Positions 1 to 9,595 of a stretch of DNA of 64,000 nucleotides are shown here, one piece after another. The stretch lies in contig NZ_CP043653.1 in NCBI RefSeq assembly GCF_014217685.1, positions 2,112,419-2,176,418 of the forward strand. The letters run 5' to 3'. A model generated the notes under the pieces. It was not told where the DNA came from, ran no database searches, and saw only the letters and a program-made list of their open reading frames with translations. A program made the position numbers and the translations under genes. How positions within the stretch are numbered: the first letter of the stretch is position 1; each line of letters starts with the position of its first letter. This DNA is from Glaciihabitans sp. INWT7. Lineage in GTDB: Bacteria > Actinomycetota > Actinomycetes > Actinomycetales > Microbacteriaceae.

Positions 1-359
1 CTGGCGTACAGCTCGGCTGGTTCGGCTCCGATCGGCGACCGGATCTCGTAGCAGACGTCGAGATCCGCCCCGCCGAGGCGACCGATCCACACCTGGATGT
101 CGAGCGGGCTCCGGCGGTAGTCGATGGTCGCGAGGTACTCGATCTCGGTGCGCGCGATGATGCTCAGCGTCGGTGACCCGAGCCGCGCATCCAGCACAGC
201 GCTCGGCGGCGTGCCCGCGCGCTCAGCCTCGTCATCGGGCATCCACAGCGCCTGAACTCGGGCCTCTTCGAGCAGCCGCAGGATCTCGACGTTGTTCACG
301 TGCCCGTAGGCATCGAGGTCGCCCCACCGCAGCACCGTCGGGATGTGCAGCCGCGCCAC
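1..359 (-). CDS. acyl-CoA thioesterase, hotdog fold (3' part beyond window)
   Basis: About 119 codons are visible before the window edge cuts off the C-terminal part. Near the N-terminus the chain reads LRWGDLDAYGHVNN, the D-x-D-x-x-GH-x-NN signature of 4-hydroxybenzoyl-CoA-thioesterase-like hotdog enzymes, which hydrolyse acyl-CoA in the cytoplasm. The GTG start at 359 lies five bases after the ettA stop, and an AGGGA box in the last ettA codons sits at a good distance from it, so the two genes are probably co-transcribed. The substrate cannot be told from sequence. The family call is firm; the start is fairly sure. Confidence 0.85.
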   Translation of the reverse strand, partial: MARLHIPTVLRWGDLDAYGHVNNVEILRLLEEARVQALWMPDDEAERAGTPPSAVLDARLGSPTLSIIARTEIEYLATIDYRRSPLDIQVWIGRLGGADLDVCYEIRSPIGAEPAELYA

Positions 360-364
360 GAGCG

Positions 365-2047
365 TCAGTCCCTGGTGAGTTTGCGGTAGGCAGAGCGGTT
401 CGGCTTCGCCGCATCCGGTCCGAGTCGCGCGATCTTGTTCTCTTCGTAGGACTCGAAGTTGCCCTCGAACCAGTGCCAGTTGCCCGGGTTCTCTTCCGTG
501 CCCTCGTAGGCGAGGATGTGGGTCGCGATGCGGTCGAGGAACCACCGATCGTGAGTGATGACCACGGCGCAGCCGGGAAACTCGAGCAGCGCGTTCTCCA
601 GGCTGCCGAGGGTCTCCACGTCCAGGTCGTTCGTCGGTTCGTCGAGCAGCAGCAGGTTGCCGCCCTGCTTGAGGGTGAGCGCGAGGTTGAGGCGGTTGCG
701 CTCTCCACCGGAGAGCACCCCCGCCTTCTTCTGCTGGTCTGGACCCTTGAAGCCGAACTGGGAGACGTAGCCGCGGCTCGGGATCTCGGTCTTGCCCACC
801 TGGATGTAGTCCTGCCCGTCGGACACGACCTCCCAGAGCGTCTTGGTCGGGTCGATGCCGCCACGATCCTGGTCGACGTAGGAGATGTCGACGGTGTCGC
901 CGATCTTCAGGTCGCCCCCGTCGAGGGACTCGAGCCCCGTGATGGTCTTGAACAGCGTGGTCTTTCCCACCCCGTTCGGGCCGATCACACCGACGATGCC
1001 GTTGCGGGGAAGCGTGAAGCTCAGCCCGTCGATGAGCACCCGGCCGTCGAAGCCCTTCTCCAGTCGCTTCGCGTCGATCACCTGGGCGCCGAGACGCGGA
1101 CCGATCGGGATGACCAGCTCTTCGAAATCGAGCTTGCGGGTCTTCTCGGCCTCACTCGCCATCTCTTCGTAACGCGCGAGGCGTGCCTTCGACTTCACCT
1201 GGCGACCCTTGGCGTTGCTTCGCACCCACTCGAGCTCGCTCGACAGGCGCTTGGCGAGCTTGGCGTCCTTCTTGCCCTGCACTTCGAGGCGCGCGCCCTT
1301 CTTCTCGAGGTAGGTCGAGTAGTTGCCCTCGTAGGGGTAGAGGTGACCGCGGTCGACCTCGGCGATCCATTCGGCAACGTGGTCGAGGAAGTACCGGTCG
1401 TGAGTGACGGCGAGGACGGCGCCGTGATACTGCGCGAGGTGCTGCTCGAGCCACAGGACGCTCTCGGCATCGAGGTGGTTGGTGGGCTCATCGAGCAGCA
1501 ACAGGTCCGGCTTCTGCAACAGAAGCTTGGTGAGCGCGACACGGCGCTTCTCTCCACCGGACAGATTCGCGACGGTGGCGTCTCCGGGCGGCGTGCGCAG
1601 GGCATCCATCGCCTGCTCGAGCTGAGAGTCGAGGTCCCACGCGTCGGCCGCATCGATGGCCTCCTGCAGAACGCCCATCTCGGCGAGCAGCGAGTCGAAG
1701 TCGGCATCCGGATCCGCCATCGCGGCGGAGACCTCGTTGAAGCGGTCGACCTTCGCCTTGATCTCGCCGACACCCTCCTGCACGTTCTCGAGCACTGTCT
1801 TGGTCTCGTCGAGCTCCGGCTCCTGCATCAGGATGCCGACGCTGTAGCCGGGGCTTAGTCGCGCTTCCCCGTTGGACGGGGTGTCGAGTCCCGCCATGAT
1901 CTTGAGGATCGTGGACTTGCCCGCGCCGTTCGGCCCGACCACGCCGATCTTGGCGCCGGGGAAGAACGACATCGTGACGTCGTCGAGGATGAGCTTGTCG
2001 CCGACCGCTTTGCGGGCGCGGACCATCGAGTAAATGAATTCGGCCAT
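365..2047 (-). CDS. ettA: ABC-F translational throttle ATPase EttA
   Basis: A 560-residue cytoplasmic ABC-F protein that binds the ribosomal E site and gates entry into elongation according to energy state. Two nucleotide-binding domains lie in one chain with no membrane segment: Walker A GPNGAGKS at 38-45, then LSGGEKRR and DEPTNHLD; after an arm and linker region a second GPNGVGKT near 356, LSGGERNR near 445 and DEPTNDLD. Length and motifs match EttA rather than drug-resistance ABC-F proteins. A TAAACT box at 2054-2059 ends six bases before the ATG, so the mRNA is probably leaderless. The thioesterase gene follows after five bases. Confidence 0.96.
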   Translation of the reverse strand: MAEFIYSMVRARKAVGDKLILDDVTMSFFPGAKIGVVGPNGAGKSTILKIMAGLDTPSNGEARLSPGYSVGILMQEPELDETKTVLENVQEGVGEIKAKVDRFNEVSAAMADPDADFDSLLAEMGVLQEAIDAADAWDLDSQLEQAMDALRTPPGDATVANLSGGEKRRVALTKLLLQKPDLLLLDEPTNHLDAESVLWLEQHLAQYHGAVLAVTHDRYFLDHVAEWIAEVDRGHLYPYEGNYSTYLEKKGARLEVQGKKDAKLAKRLSSELEWVRSNAKGRQVKSKARLARYEEMASEAEKTRKLDFEELVIPIGPRLGAQVIDAKRLEKGFDGRVLIDGLSFTLPRNGIVGVIGPNGVGKTTLFKTITGLESLDGGDLKIGDTVDISYVDQDRGGIDPTKTLWEVVSDGQDYIQVGKTEIPSRGYVSQFGFKGPDQQKKAGVLSGGERNRLNLALTLKQGGNLLLLDEPTNDLDVETLGSLENALLEFPGCAVVITHDRWFLDRIATHILAYEGTEENPGNWHWFEGNFESYEENKIARLGPDAAKPNRSAYRKLTRD

Positions 2048-2426
2048 GCGGCAAGTTTAGGCGGCTGCCCTGCGTCACCCGAACCGCCCGAGAATTGTCC
2101 GCGCAGCACGGCTCGCCCAGGCTGGGCAGGGTCTTTCGTGCCGCGCTATCGACCGATCGGGTGGGTCGTGCCGATCGCAGTCACGGGTCAGGACAGCTTT
2201 TCGAACACCAGGACTCGAGTTTCCCTCGTAAGACTACACACGCGATTCGCGCCGGGCGCCACGGTTCGTCCGCTCCGCCCGGCTGGGGCCGACGGCGGAT
2301 TCGGGGACGACACGCCGGGAGCGGCGCACTGCAGACGGCGTGTTGCGAGGATCTCCGCCCGGAGACTCCGAACACGCCTCCGCTATCGCGCGACTCACCA
2401 CCCTCGAGCGGCGTCGGACCCGCTCG
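2048..2426. other. intergenic stretch, ettA promoter only
   Basis: A 379-base stretch between the lipoprotein stop and ettA. Apart from the ettA -10 box (TAAACT on the minus strand, 2054-2059) I see no RNA gene, repeat or convincing reading frame. The open frames here are arginine- and proline-rich shadows of GC-rich DNA. Confidence 0.5.
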
Positions 2427-2909
2427 CTACCAGTCGATCGTGCGGGTCTTGCCGATGAGGCAGAGCCCGCTCGACAGCGCCTTTTCGACCGCGCTGCTGT
2501 ACCCGCCTCCGCCGTGCTGGCCGAGCAGGCAGGAGTCGCCGATCTTCACCGAGAAGAGGATGGAGTCGACTCCCCCGTTGATCGACGTCTTGTCGGGCGT
2601 CACCTGCATCGCGGCTTTGTCGAAGCCCGCGGAGACCAGTGAATCGATGATCGCTCGCCCGTTCGCTCCGCCGTTCGATGCGAAGAGCTTCGTGTTGACC
2701 GCATCGAACCAGGCCTTGTTCGCCTGCGCGGTGCCGTCGGGCCGGTAGCTCGGAGTCGGTGCGGGCGTCGCCGTGCGGCCCGGGCTGGCGGATGCCGATG
2801 CGGATGCGGGCACCGCAGTCGGCGCGGACGCGGCGGGCGAGCACCCCGCCAGGGTGACGGCCAGCAGGAGCAGCGGTGCGGCGAGCAGCATGCGGCCCCT
2901 GGCTGACAT
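2427..2909 (-). CDS. DUF6993-like lipoprotein
   Basis: A 160-residue exported lipoprotein. The signal segment MLLAAPLLLLAVTLAGC ends in lipobox LAGC with Cys at 23, followed by a Ser/Ala/Pro/Thr-rich linker and a small domain of about 110 residues with two Cys (in DSCLLG and GLCLIG) that may form a disulphide. It resembles the DUF6993 proteins of Microbacteriaceae, whose function is unknown. I chose the ATG at 2909 because GGGGAGG lies eight bases upstream and the signal peptide then begins at once; the frame stays open upstream to 3020 without a signal sequence at its N-terminus. It is divergent from accD1. Confidence 0.75.
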   Translation of the reverse strand: MSARGRMLLAAPLLLLAVTLAGCSPAASAPTAVPASASASASPGRTATPAPTPSYRPDGTAQANKAWFDAVNTKLFASNGGANGRAIIDSLVSAGFDKAAMQVTPDKTSINGGVDSILFSVKIGDSCLLGQHGGGGYSSAVEKALSSGLCLIGKTRTIDW

Positions 2910-3008
2910 CCGGTCGACCTCCCCAGTCGCTGTGCGGGGCGGATCCCCCGTCGCGATTCTAATTCGTCCGCTTCTGCCACCACCGACACCCCCGCGCTCG
3001 ACTTTCCA

Positions 3009-3054
3009 GTTAGTCGCCACTAACCTGTTTCAATTAGCGTCCGCTAACTGAAAC
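3009..3054. promoter_or_regulatory. two palindromic operators before accD1
   Basis: Site 1, GTTAGT-cgcc-ACTAAC at 3009-3024, is a perfect inverted repeat. Site 2 spans 3027-3054: TTAGCG-tc-CGCTAA is perfect, flanked by GTTTCA and TGAAAC, which are also complementary. The right edge ends eleven bases before the accD1 ATG. The TTAG(C/T)G half-site resembles TetR-family operators found near acyl-CoA catabolic genes, but no TetR gene lies nearby. Seen: the symmetry. Inferred: repressor binding over the acc promoter. Confidence 0.7.
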
Positions 3055-3064
3055 GGAATGGTCG

Positions 3065-4672
3065 ATGGAGACTCTGTCCAGCACTGCACGTGCGTCGAGT
3101 GCCGAGTTCCAGGCGAATTCGGCGGCACAGGGCGCGCTGGCGGCCGAATTGCGGGCCAGGCTGGCCGAGGCATCCCGCGGCGGCTCCGAACGAGCGCGCG
3201 AGCGCCACACCGGTCGCGGAAAGCTGTTGCCACGGGATCGGATCGACTACCTTCTCGATCCCGGCAGCCCCTTCCTCGAGATCGCACCGCTCGCCGCCTG
3301 GGGGCTCTATGACGATGAGGCTCCGGGCGCCGGGCTCGTCGCCGGCATCGGCCTCGTCACCGGTCGGCACTGCATGATCGTCTGCAACGACGCCACGGTG
3401 AAGGGCGGCACCTACTACCCGCTCACGGTGAAGAAACACCTCCGGGCGCAGGAGATCGCGGCGCAGAATCTGCTCCCCTGCATCTACCTCGTCGACTCCG
3501 GCGGCGCCTTCCTGCCCCGCCAGGACGAGGTCTTCCCGGACCGGGACGACTTCGGCCGCATCTTCTACAACCAGGCGCGGATGTCGTCGCGCGGCATCCC
3601 GCAAATCGCCGCGGTGCTCGGCTCGAGCACCGCCGGCGGCGCCTACGTGCCCGCGATGAGCGACGAGACCGTGATCGTGCGAAGCCAGGGCACTATCTTC
3701 CTCGGCGGGCCTCCGCTCGTGAAAGCCGCCACCGGTGAGGTCGTCACGGCGGAGGACCTCGGCGGCGGAGACACGCATGCCCGCCTCTCCGGCGTGGTGG
3801 ACCATCTCGCCGACAACGACCAGCATGCGCTGGAAATCGTGCGGGACATCGTCGGCACCCTGCCGCCCGCCGCGCCCCGCCCGTACGATCTGCGCGCCCC
3901 GCTCCCGCCGGCTGTCGACCCGCTCGAGCTCTACGGCGTCGTGCCGACGAACCTTCAGTCGCCCTACGACGCGCGCGAGATCATCGCGAGAATCATCGAT
4001 GGCAGCGAGTTCCACGAGTTCAAGAAGAACTACGGCGAGACCCTCGTCACCGGATTCGCTCACATCCATGGCCATCCGGTGGGCATCGTCGCCAACAACG
4101 GGGTGCTGTTCAGCGAGTCGGCCCAGAAGGGTGCGCACTTCATCGAACTGTGCGACCAGCGCAAGATCCCCCTGCTGTTCCTGCAGAACATCACCGGCTT
4201 CATGGTCGGGCGCGAATACGAGGCCGGAGGCATCGCCAAACACGGGGCGAAGATGGTCACTGCCGTGGCTTGCGCCCGGGTTCCGAAGCTGACGGTAGTG
4301 GTGGGCGGGTCGTTCGGCGCAGGCAACTACTCCATGGCCGGTCGCGCCTTCTCCCCGCGATTCCTCTGGATGTGGCCGGCGAGTCGCATCTCCGTGATGG
4401 GCGGCCCGCAGGCGGCCTCGGTGCTCGCCACCATCCGACGCGAGCAGGCGGAATCCAGCGGAGCGACCTGGACCGACGAGGAGGATGTCGCCTTCCGCGC
4501 CCCCATCACCGAGCAGTACGAACGACAGGGCGATCCCTACTACTCGACGGCCCGGCTGTGGGACGACGGCATCATCGACCCGGCCGACACTCGCACCGTC
4601 GTCGGCCTCGCCCTCGAGGTGTGCTCGCACGCCCCCCTGGACGACGTCTCCTACGGCGTCTTTCGGATGTGA
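3065..4672 (+). CDS. accD1: acyl-CoA carboxylase beta subunit (methylcrotonyl-CoA type)
   Basis: A 535-residue carboxyltransferase subunit that transfers CO2 from carboxybiotin to an acyl-Co[18 protein letters not shown] and [13 protein letters not shown] followed by SRISVMGG are typical of 3-methylcrotonyl-CoA carboxylase beta subunits (leucine catabolism) rather than propionyl-CoA types. The biotin-bearing alpha subunit follows after five bases. The ATG at 3065 is chosen from homology of the N-terminus; its ribosome site is weak. The usual acyl-CoA dehydrogenase and lyase partners are not beside it. Two operators lie just upstream. Confidence 0.93.
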   Translation: METLSSTARASSAEFQANSAAQGALAAELRARLAEASRGGSERARERHTGRGKLLPRDRIDYLLDPGSPFLEIAPLAAWGLYDDEAPGAGLVAGIGLVTGRHCMIVCNDATVKGGTYYPLTVKKHLRAQEIAAQNLLPCIYLVDSGGAFLPRQDEVFPDRDDFGRIFYNQARMSSRGIPQIAAVLGSSTAGGAYVPAMSDETVIVRSQGTIFLGGPPLVKAATGEVVTAEDLGGGDTHARLSGVVDHLADNDQHALEIVRDIVGTLPPAAPRPYDLRAPLPPAVDPLELYGVVPTNLQSPYDAREIIARIIDGSEFHEFKKNYGETLVTGFAHIHGHPVGIVANNGVLFSESAQKGAHFIELCDQRKIPLLFLQNITGFMVGREYEAGGIAKHGAKMVTAVACARVPKLTVVVGGSFGAGNYSMAGRAFSPRFLWMWPASRISVMGGPQAASVLATIRREQAESSGATWTDEEDVAFRAPITEQYERQGDPYYSTARLWDDGIIDPADTRTVVGLALEVCSHAPLDDVSYGVFRM

Positions 4673-4677
4673 CCCGG

Positions 4678-6684
4678 ATGCCTTCCCCCACCATGTTCGA
4701 CGCCGTACTCGTGGCCAATCGCGGCGAGATCGCCTGCCGCATCATCCGCACGCTGCGCTCGCTCGGCATCCGCTCCGTCGCCGTCTACAGCGACGCGGAT
4801 GCGGGGGCGCGGCACGTCTCGCTGGCGGATGCCGCGGTGCGCCTCGGCACCGCCAACGCGGCCGACAGCTACTTGAACATCCCCCGCATCGTCCAGGCCG
4901 CCCTCGACACGGGAGCCGATGCGGTGCATCCCGGCTATGGATTCCTCGCCGAAAACGCGGAGTTCGCCGAGGCGTGCGCCAGCTCCGGCCTCGTCTTCAT
5001 CGGCCCGGGAGTGGAGGCCATCGCGGTGATGGGTGACAAGATCCGTGCCAAGAAGCAGGTCGCCGGGCGCGGAGTCCCGGTGGTTCCTGGTGTCGCGGAT
5101 CCCGAGCTCAGCGACTCCGAGCTCGCCGCGGCAGCGCTCGCGGTGGGATTCCCGCTCCTGGTCAAGCCCTCCGCCGGTGGCGGCGGCAAGGGCATGCACG
5201 TGGTCGATGGACCGGAGCAGCTGGCCGAAGCGATCGCCTCCGCCCGACGCGAAGCGCTGTCGTCATTCGGCGACGACACGATCTTCATCGAGCGATTCGT
5301 CTCCCGCCCACGCCACATCGAGGTGCAGGTGCTCGCCGACAACGACGGCACGACGGTGCACCTCGGCGAGCGCGAATGCTCGCTACAGCGGCGCCACCAG
5401 AAGGTGATCGAGGAGGCGCCCTCCCCCCTCCTGGACGAGGCGACCCGCGCACGGATCGGCGAGGCCGCCTGTGAGACGGCCCGCAGCGTCGGCTATCGGG
5501 GTGCCGGAACAGTCGAGTTCATCGTCTCCGCAGACGCGCCGGAGGAGTTCTTCTTCATGGAGATGAACACCCGGCTGCAGGTGGAACATCCGGTCACGGA
5601 GTTGGTGACCGGTATCGACCTCGTCGAGTGGCAGCTGCGCATCGCGGCCGGCGAGCCCCTCGATTTCGGCCAGGCGGAGGTGCGCCTCGCGGGTCACGCG
5701 ATCGAAGCACGCATCTACGCCGAAGACCCGCAGAGCGGGTTCCTCCCCTCGGGGGGCCGGGTGCTCGGGTTGCGCGAAGCGCGCGGCGATGGCATCCGGG
5801 TGGACAGCTCTCTCATCGAGGGACTCGACGTGTCGGCAGACTACGACCCGATGCTGTCGAAAGTGATCGCATGGGCTCCCGACCGAGACGGTGCCCTTGC
5901 TCGCCTGCGCGGAGCGCTGCGGCAGACGGCGATAGTGGGCGTCACGACGAACATCGAGTTTCTCGGACTGCTGCTCGCCGACGAGGACGTCGCGGCGGGG
6001 CGACTCGACACGGAACTGATCGGCCGCCGCCTCAGCACCCTCGACTTCGCCACCGTCGACGACGGGTTGCTCTCGCGCGCCGCACTCATCCTGTTCGCGG
6101 CTTCCGGCCGAGAAACCCCGGAGTCGCCGTGGCAGGCCAGGGACGGATGGAGGATCGGCGCTCACGCTGCGACACTCTTCCGCCTCCGAGTCTCCGGCAC
6201 AGAGTCAGAGCAGGTGGTCGCGGTGTGGGGCACTCCCCAGCGGGCAACGGTGAGCGTGAACGGGCAGCCCCCGCTCACCGCCAGCATCCGACGAACCGAA
6301 GATACGGATGGCCTCGCCTGTCGCACTACCCTCGGTGGTCGATCGGTCGAATCGTGCTGGCTTTTCTGTGACGACGTTCTGTTCCTGGTCGAAGACGGGC
6401 GGTCGTGGACCATCAGTCGGGTGACCACTGCTCCTCGCGCCGCGGCGGACGCGATAGCGGTGCCAGAACTGCGCTCACCGATGCCCGGTGCCGTGGTGGC
6501 GATCGCGGTGAATGACGGCGATCTGGTCGAGGAGGGTGCGGCGATCATCGTGGTGGAAGCCATGAAGATGGAGCACGTTCTGCGGGCGACGACCGCCGGG
6601 CGGGTCGAGTTGCACGCGACGGTGGGCACCCAGGTCGCCCGCGACCAACTGCTGGCGATGGTGGTGCCGCCTGCCGCCGACTGA
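4678..6684 (+). CDS. accA1: acyl-CoA carboxylase alpha subunit, biotin carboxylase plus carrier
   Basis: A 668-residue fusion. The biotin carboxylase part starts [15 protein letters not shown], has the glycine-rich ATP loop [10 protein letters not shown] and the catalytic stretch [14 protein letters not shown]. The C-terminal carrier domain carries EAMKMEH, whose second Lys is biotinylated. It carboxylates biotin with ATP and bicarbonate for AccD1. The ATG at 4678 is five bases after the accD1 stop; a second in-frame ATG is at 4693. The frame is open far upstream inside accD1, but that part is a shadow. It ends six bases from the convergent ssb gene. Confidence 0.93.
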   Translation: MPSPTMFDAVLVANRGEIACRIIRTLRSLGIRSVAVYSDADAGARHVSLADAAVRLGTANAADSYLNIPRIVQAALDTGADAVHPGYGFLAENAEFAEACASSGLVFIGPGVEAIAVMGDKIRAKKQVAGRGVPVVPGVADPELSDSELAAAALAVGFPLLVKPSAGGGGKGMHVVDGPEQLAEAIASARREALSSFGDDTIFIERFVSRPRHIEVQVLADNDGTTVHLGERECSLQRRHQKVIEEAPSPLLDEATRARIGEAACETARSVGYRGAGTVEFIVSADAPEEFFFMEMNTRLQVEHPVTELVTGIDLVEWQLRIAAGEPLDFGQAEVRLAGHAIEARIYAEDPQSGFLPSGGRVLGLREARGDGIRVDSSLIEGLDVSADYDPMLSKVIAWAPDRDGALARLRGALRQTAIVGVTTNIEFLGLLLADEDVAAGRLDTELIGRRLSTLDFATVDDGLLSRAALILFAASGRETPESPWQARDGWRIGAHAATLFRLRVSGTESEQVVAVWGTPQRATVSVNGQPPLTASIRRTEDTDGLACRTTLGGRSVESCWLFCDDVLFLVEDGRSWTISRVTTAPRAAADAIAVPELRSPMPGAVVAIAVNDGDLVEEGAAIIVVEAMKMEHVLRATTAGRVELHATVGTQVARDQLLAMVVPPAAD

Positions 6685-6690
6685 GGGCCA

Positions 6691-7239
6691 CTAGAACGGT
6701 GCCTCCGGGCCCTGCACTGCCGCGCCCACCAGATCGTCCCCATCGCGTGCCTCCGTCTCATCTGGAGCGCCCGGGGTCGCGGTCGGCCAGCCGTTCTCCG
6801 GGGAGATCGCCACGGTCGTCGCGGACGGATCGGATGCCGAGGCATCCGCGCCCACCCGAGCGGAGGAATCGACGGTGCCGCTCGACAGGCCGCGGGTGAA
6901 CGACGCCGTGCCCCAGGTGAGGTCGTGGCCGATGGAATCGGCATCGATCTCGATGGACGTGCCCACCTTGTCGCCGGCGGCCCAGTCCCGGATGCGGAGG
7001 CGACCGGTGACGATCACCCGCTCGCCCTTCCTGATCGAGCTGTTGGCATTGAGCGCGAGCTGCCGGAACGATGTGACGGTGTACCAGTTGGTGCCGTTGT
7101 CGACCCACAGGTTGCGGGAGCGGTCGAAGCAACGTTGCGTGGAGGCCAGCCGAAAGCTGGTGATGGGAAGCCCCTCGCCCGTGACGAGGTGATTCGGGAC
7201 GGTGGCCACAAAGCCGGTGAGTGTGATGGTGTCGGTCAT
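6691..7239 (-). CDS. ssb: single-stranded DNA-binding protein paralogue
   Basis: A 182-residue protein with an N-terminal OB fold (TITLTGFVATVPNH, then WYTVTSFRQLALNANSSI and KGERVIVTGRLRIRDW), as in bacterial SSB. The linker is Ser/Ala/Asp-rich. The extreme C-terminus reads GPEAPF: it keeps Pro-Phe but lacks the DDDIPF-type acidic run that recruits repair and replication proteins. No rpsF or rpsR neighbours are present, so this is probably a second, non-replicative SSB. The ATG at 7239 starts the OB fold; the frame upstream is a shadow. Confidence 0.85.
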   Translation of the reverse strand: MTDTITLTGFVATVPNHLVTGEGLPITSFRLASTQRCFDRSRNLWVDNGTNWYTVTSFRQLALNANSSIRKGERVIVTGRLRIRDWAAGDKVGTSIEIDADSIGHDLTWGTASFTRGLSSGTVDSSARVGADASASDPSATTVAISPENGWPTATPGAPDETEARDGDDLVGAAVQGPEAPF

Positions 7240-7306
7240 GCGGCAAGTGTGGTCCGGCGCCGAGGGCCGGCCGGTCCATCCCCTCGAGGACGGGGAGAAC
7301 CCAGCC

Positions 7307-7567
7307 TCAGAGGTAGGTGTGGAGGAGTTGCCATTCGCCCCGGGCCGCGTCGTAGAGCACATCGAACATGCGGCAGTCCCCGCTGTCGGAGGTGCCCTGA
7401 AACCGCCACCCGAGCGGCATCGCGCCGGGATGGGTGATCGCCGCATAGTCGACGTCGAGGGGGGTGGGCGTATCCGTCACGCGGAAACGGCTGCCCGCCC
7501 ACACGAATTGCTCCGGAATGCCCTCGGCTCCGGTCCACACCGTCACTGTCGCGCCAACCAGCGTCAT
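7307..7567 (-). CDS. DUF6504-like small protein
   Basis: An 86-residue protein with the pattern VTVWTGAEGIPEQFVWAGSRFRV, then WRFQGTSDSG and WQLLHTYL. This matches my memory of the DUF6504 family, small actinobacterial proteins often encoded close to DNA-repair or SSB genes; their function is unknown. The ATG at 7567 is preferred because GGAGGTGGG lies five bases upstream; an ATG six codons earlier (7585) overlaps that site. It has no membrane segment. It lies 67 bases upstream of ssb on the same strand. Confidence 0.65.
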   Translation of the reverse strand: MTLVGATVTVWTGAEGIPEQFVWAGSRFRVTDTPTPLDVDYAAITHPGAMPLGWRFQGTSDSGDCRMFDVLYDAARGEWQLLHTYL

Positions 7568-7655
7568 CTTTCCCACCTCCGACATTCGAAACTTTGTTCG
7601 ATAGTCGACTGTAGGTGACCGCGGCGCGACACGCCAAGAGGAAATTCCCCAGGGC

Positions 7656-7892
7656 TCAGTGCTCCCGGAACTCCGGCCACTCCGAGCCGGGGAGCAGGCT
7701 CGCGTAGAGCGCGCTTTTGGCGACATCCAGTGTCGGATAGATGCCGCGGTAGCCGGCATCCGTCATCAGTTTGAAGGTGAATCCACCCTCGACGCTGTGC
7801 ACGGACCCCACGGCACCGGCCGGGCCCATCGCCACCCAACGGTTGCCCGTCAGCACGTGGGAATCAGACGTTGACTGCATTGTGTTGCTCAT
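7656..7892 (-). CDS. conserved hypothetical protein, 78 residues
   Basis: A short cytoplasmic protein: a stretch with VLTGNRWVAMGP and GAVGSVHSVEGGFTFKLM, then YPTLDVAKSALYASL and a conserved-looking end PGSEWPEFREH. The alternating hydrophobic pattern suggests a small beta-alpha fold. I recognise similar proteins in Microbacteriaceae but no function. AGGAG lies seven bases before the chosen ATG at 7892; another ATG is directly upstream at 7895. It is divergent from the LLM oxidoreductase. Confidence 0.6.
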   Translation of the reverse strand: MSNTMQSTSDSHVLTGNRWVAMGPAGAVGSVHSVEGGFTFKLMTDAGYRGIYPTLDVAKSALYASLLPGSEWPEFREH

Positions 7893-8011
7893 CATTGAGC
7901 TCCTTTTGATCACACCTGCCGATCCATGCCGGCAGGAATAGCCTAAGTCTGTGCGCTGCGATCGTCACGCTGCGTGAACTGTCAATTTCATGAACACCGA
8001 GGAGACCACCG

Positions 8012-9061
8012 ATGCCCTCCACCCGACTCGGAGTCGTCTTCGACTACGCGGACGACTTCACCGCGAACGCGGCCGAGGTCACCGAATTCGAGCGCGCCGG
8101 CGTCGACCTCGTCACAGTGGCGGAGGCCTACTCCTTCGATGCCGTGAGCCAGCTCGGGTATCTCGCCGCGATCACCTCGACCATGACCCTCGCCTCCGGA
8201 ATCCTGCCGATCTTCTCCCGCACTCCGGCCCTGCTCGCCATGACGGCGGCGGGGCTCGACTCGGTATCGCGCGGCCGCTTCGAACTGGGGATCGGATCCT
8301 CCGGAGCCCAGGTGATCGAGGGATTCCACGGAGTGCCGTTCAGCGCGCCTCTCGGCCGCATCCGCGAGAACGTGGAGATCTGTCGGGCCATCTGGCGACG
8401 TGAGCGCCTGGACTTCCACGGAGCGCTCTACACGATCCCGCTGCCGGCGAGCGAGGGCCGGGGGCTCGGAAAGCCGCTCAAGATCATCAATCAGCCTGTG
8501 CGCGAGTCCATCCCCATCTCGATCGCCGCCCTCACCCCGAAGGCCGTGGCACAGGCTGCCGAGATCGCGGACGGCTGGCTGCCGCTCTTCTACCTGCCGG
8601 AGAAGGCGGATGCCGCCTGGGGCGTTGCCCTCGCGGAGGGAAAGGCACGGCGCTCCCCCGATCTCGGGCCTCTCGACGTCACGGCTCAGATGCCGTTCTA
8701 CCTCGGAGACCATCCCGACCGTGCCGTGGAGGCGTACCGACAGAATGTCGCGCTCTACGTCGGAGGGATGGGTGCCCGGGGTGCGAATTTCTACAACGAT
8801 CTCGCTGTCGGATACGGTTTCGGCGACGAAGCGAGAAGCGTGCAGGAGCTGTATCTCACGGGCCGCAAAGCCGAGGCGGCAGCGGCGCTGCCGGAACAGC
8901 TCGTGTCGGGCACGGCTCTCATCGGCACCGAAGGCGAGGTGCACGCCCGTGTGGACGCACTCCTCGCCTCCGGGGTCACGACGATCTCGGTCAAGCCGCT
9001 TGCGTCGTCACGGTCGGAGCGCATCGAGCAACTCGAGGCCCTCCGCGCCATCCTGGGCTAG
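8012..9061 (+). CDS. LLM-class F420-dependent oxidoreductase
   Basis: A 349-residue luciferase-like TIM-barrel enzyme. DLVTVAEAYSFDAVSQLGYLA, LASGILPIFSRTPALLAMTA and SRGRFELGIGSSG are hallmarks of F420-dependent LLM oxidoreductases, with the last as cofactor-phosphate region. Such enzymes move hydride between F420 and a substrate; the substrate is not predictable here. GAGGAGA lies upstream of the ATG at a normal distance. The gene stands alone and ends six bases from the convergent msrA. F420 dependence rather than FMN is inferred from the subfamily and taxon. Confidence 0.85.
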   Translation: MPSTRLGVVFDYADDFTANAAEVTEFERAGVDLVTVAEAYSFDAVSQLGYLAAITSTMTLASGILPIFSRTPALLAMTAAGLDSVSRGRFELGIGSSGAQVIEGFHGVPFSAPLGRIRENVEICRAIWRRERLDFHGALYTIPLPASEGRGLGKPLKIINQPVRESIPISIAALTPKAVAQAAEIADGWLPLFYLPEKADAAWGVALAEGKARRSPDLGPLDVTAQMPFYLGDHPDRAVEAYRQNVALYVGGMGARGANFYNDLAVGYGFGDEARSVQELYLTGRKAEAAAALPEQLVSGTALIGTEGEVHARVDALLASGVTTISVKPLASSRSERIEQLEALRAILG

Positions 9062-9067
9062 CGTCGC

Positions 9068-9595
9068 TCAGGAGGCGAGCACGTACTCCGCGAAGGACTT
9101 GCGGATCTTGTTCACCTTGGGAAGCGCCACCGCCATGCAGTAGCCCTGGCCCGGGTTCTTGGCGAAGAAGTCCTGGTGATACTTCTCGGCCTCGTACCAG
9201 GTGCCCAGCGGCGAGATCTCGGTGACGAGACCGCCATCCCAGTATTCGGATGCGCGATCGCGAGCGGTCTCGAACTGCTGCTTCTGGGCGTCATCCGCGT
9301 AGAACATGGCCGAGCGGTACTGCGTGCCGACATCGTTGCCCTGCCGATTGAGCTGGCGTGGGTCGTGCAATGAGAAGAAGACGTCGAGGATGACATCGGC
9401 CGGGATGATCTCGGGATCGAAGGTGACCTCGACCGCCTCGGCGTGGCCGGTCATCCCGGTGCAGACGGCGTCGTAGTCGGGGTTCTTGGTGACACCTCCG
9501 GTGTAACCGGAAACGACGTCGCTCACCCCGCGAAGGGTGCGGTACACCGCGTCGAGACACCAGAAACAGCCACCGGCGAGTACGAATGTTTGCAT
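9068..9595 (-). CDS. msrA: peptide-methionine (S)-S-oxide reductase
   Basis: A 175-residue enzyme that reduces methionine-S-sulfoxide in proteins and free methionine. The active site GGCFWC sits at residues 8-13 (nucleophile Cys10), followed by the typical VSGYTGG and, later, GHAEAVEVTFDP and YCMAV. Length is normal for MsrA and there is no MsrB fusion. A TAGGCT box at 9602-9607 ends six bases before the ATG, pointing to a leaderless mRNA. The aldo/keto reductase gene is divergent. Confidence 0.96.
   Translation of the reverse strand: MQTFVLAGGCFWCLDAVYRTLRGVSDVVSGYTGGVTKNPDYDAVCTGMTGHAEAVEVTFDPEIIPADVILDVFFSLHDPRQLNRQGNDVGTQYRSAMFYADDAQKQQFETARDRASEYWDGGLVTEISPLGTWYEAEKYHQDFFAKNPGQGYCMAVALPKVNKIRKSFAEYVLAS

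Noticed and set aside
173-1858. A 561-codon frame on the plus strand opposite ettA
   Set aside because: A GC-driven antisense shadow; the ettA frame has complete ABC-F motifs and this one has none.
2095-2748. A 217-codon plus-strand frame covering the ettA/lipoprotein spacer
   Set aside because: No homology or ribosome site, composition typical of non-coding GC-rich DNA, and it overlaps the real lipoprotein gene.
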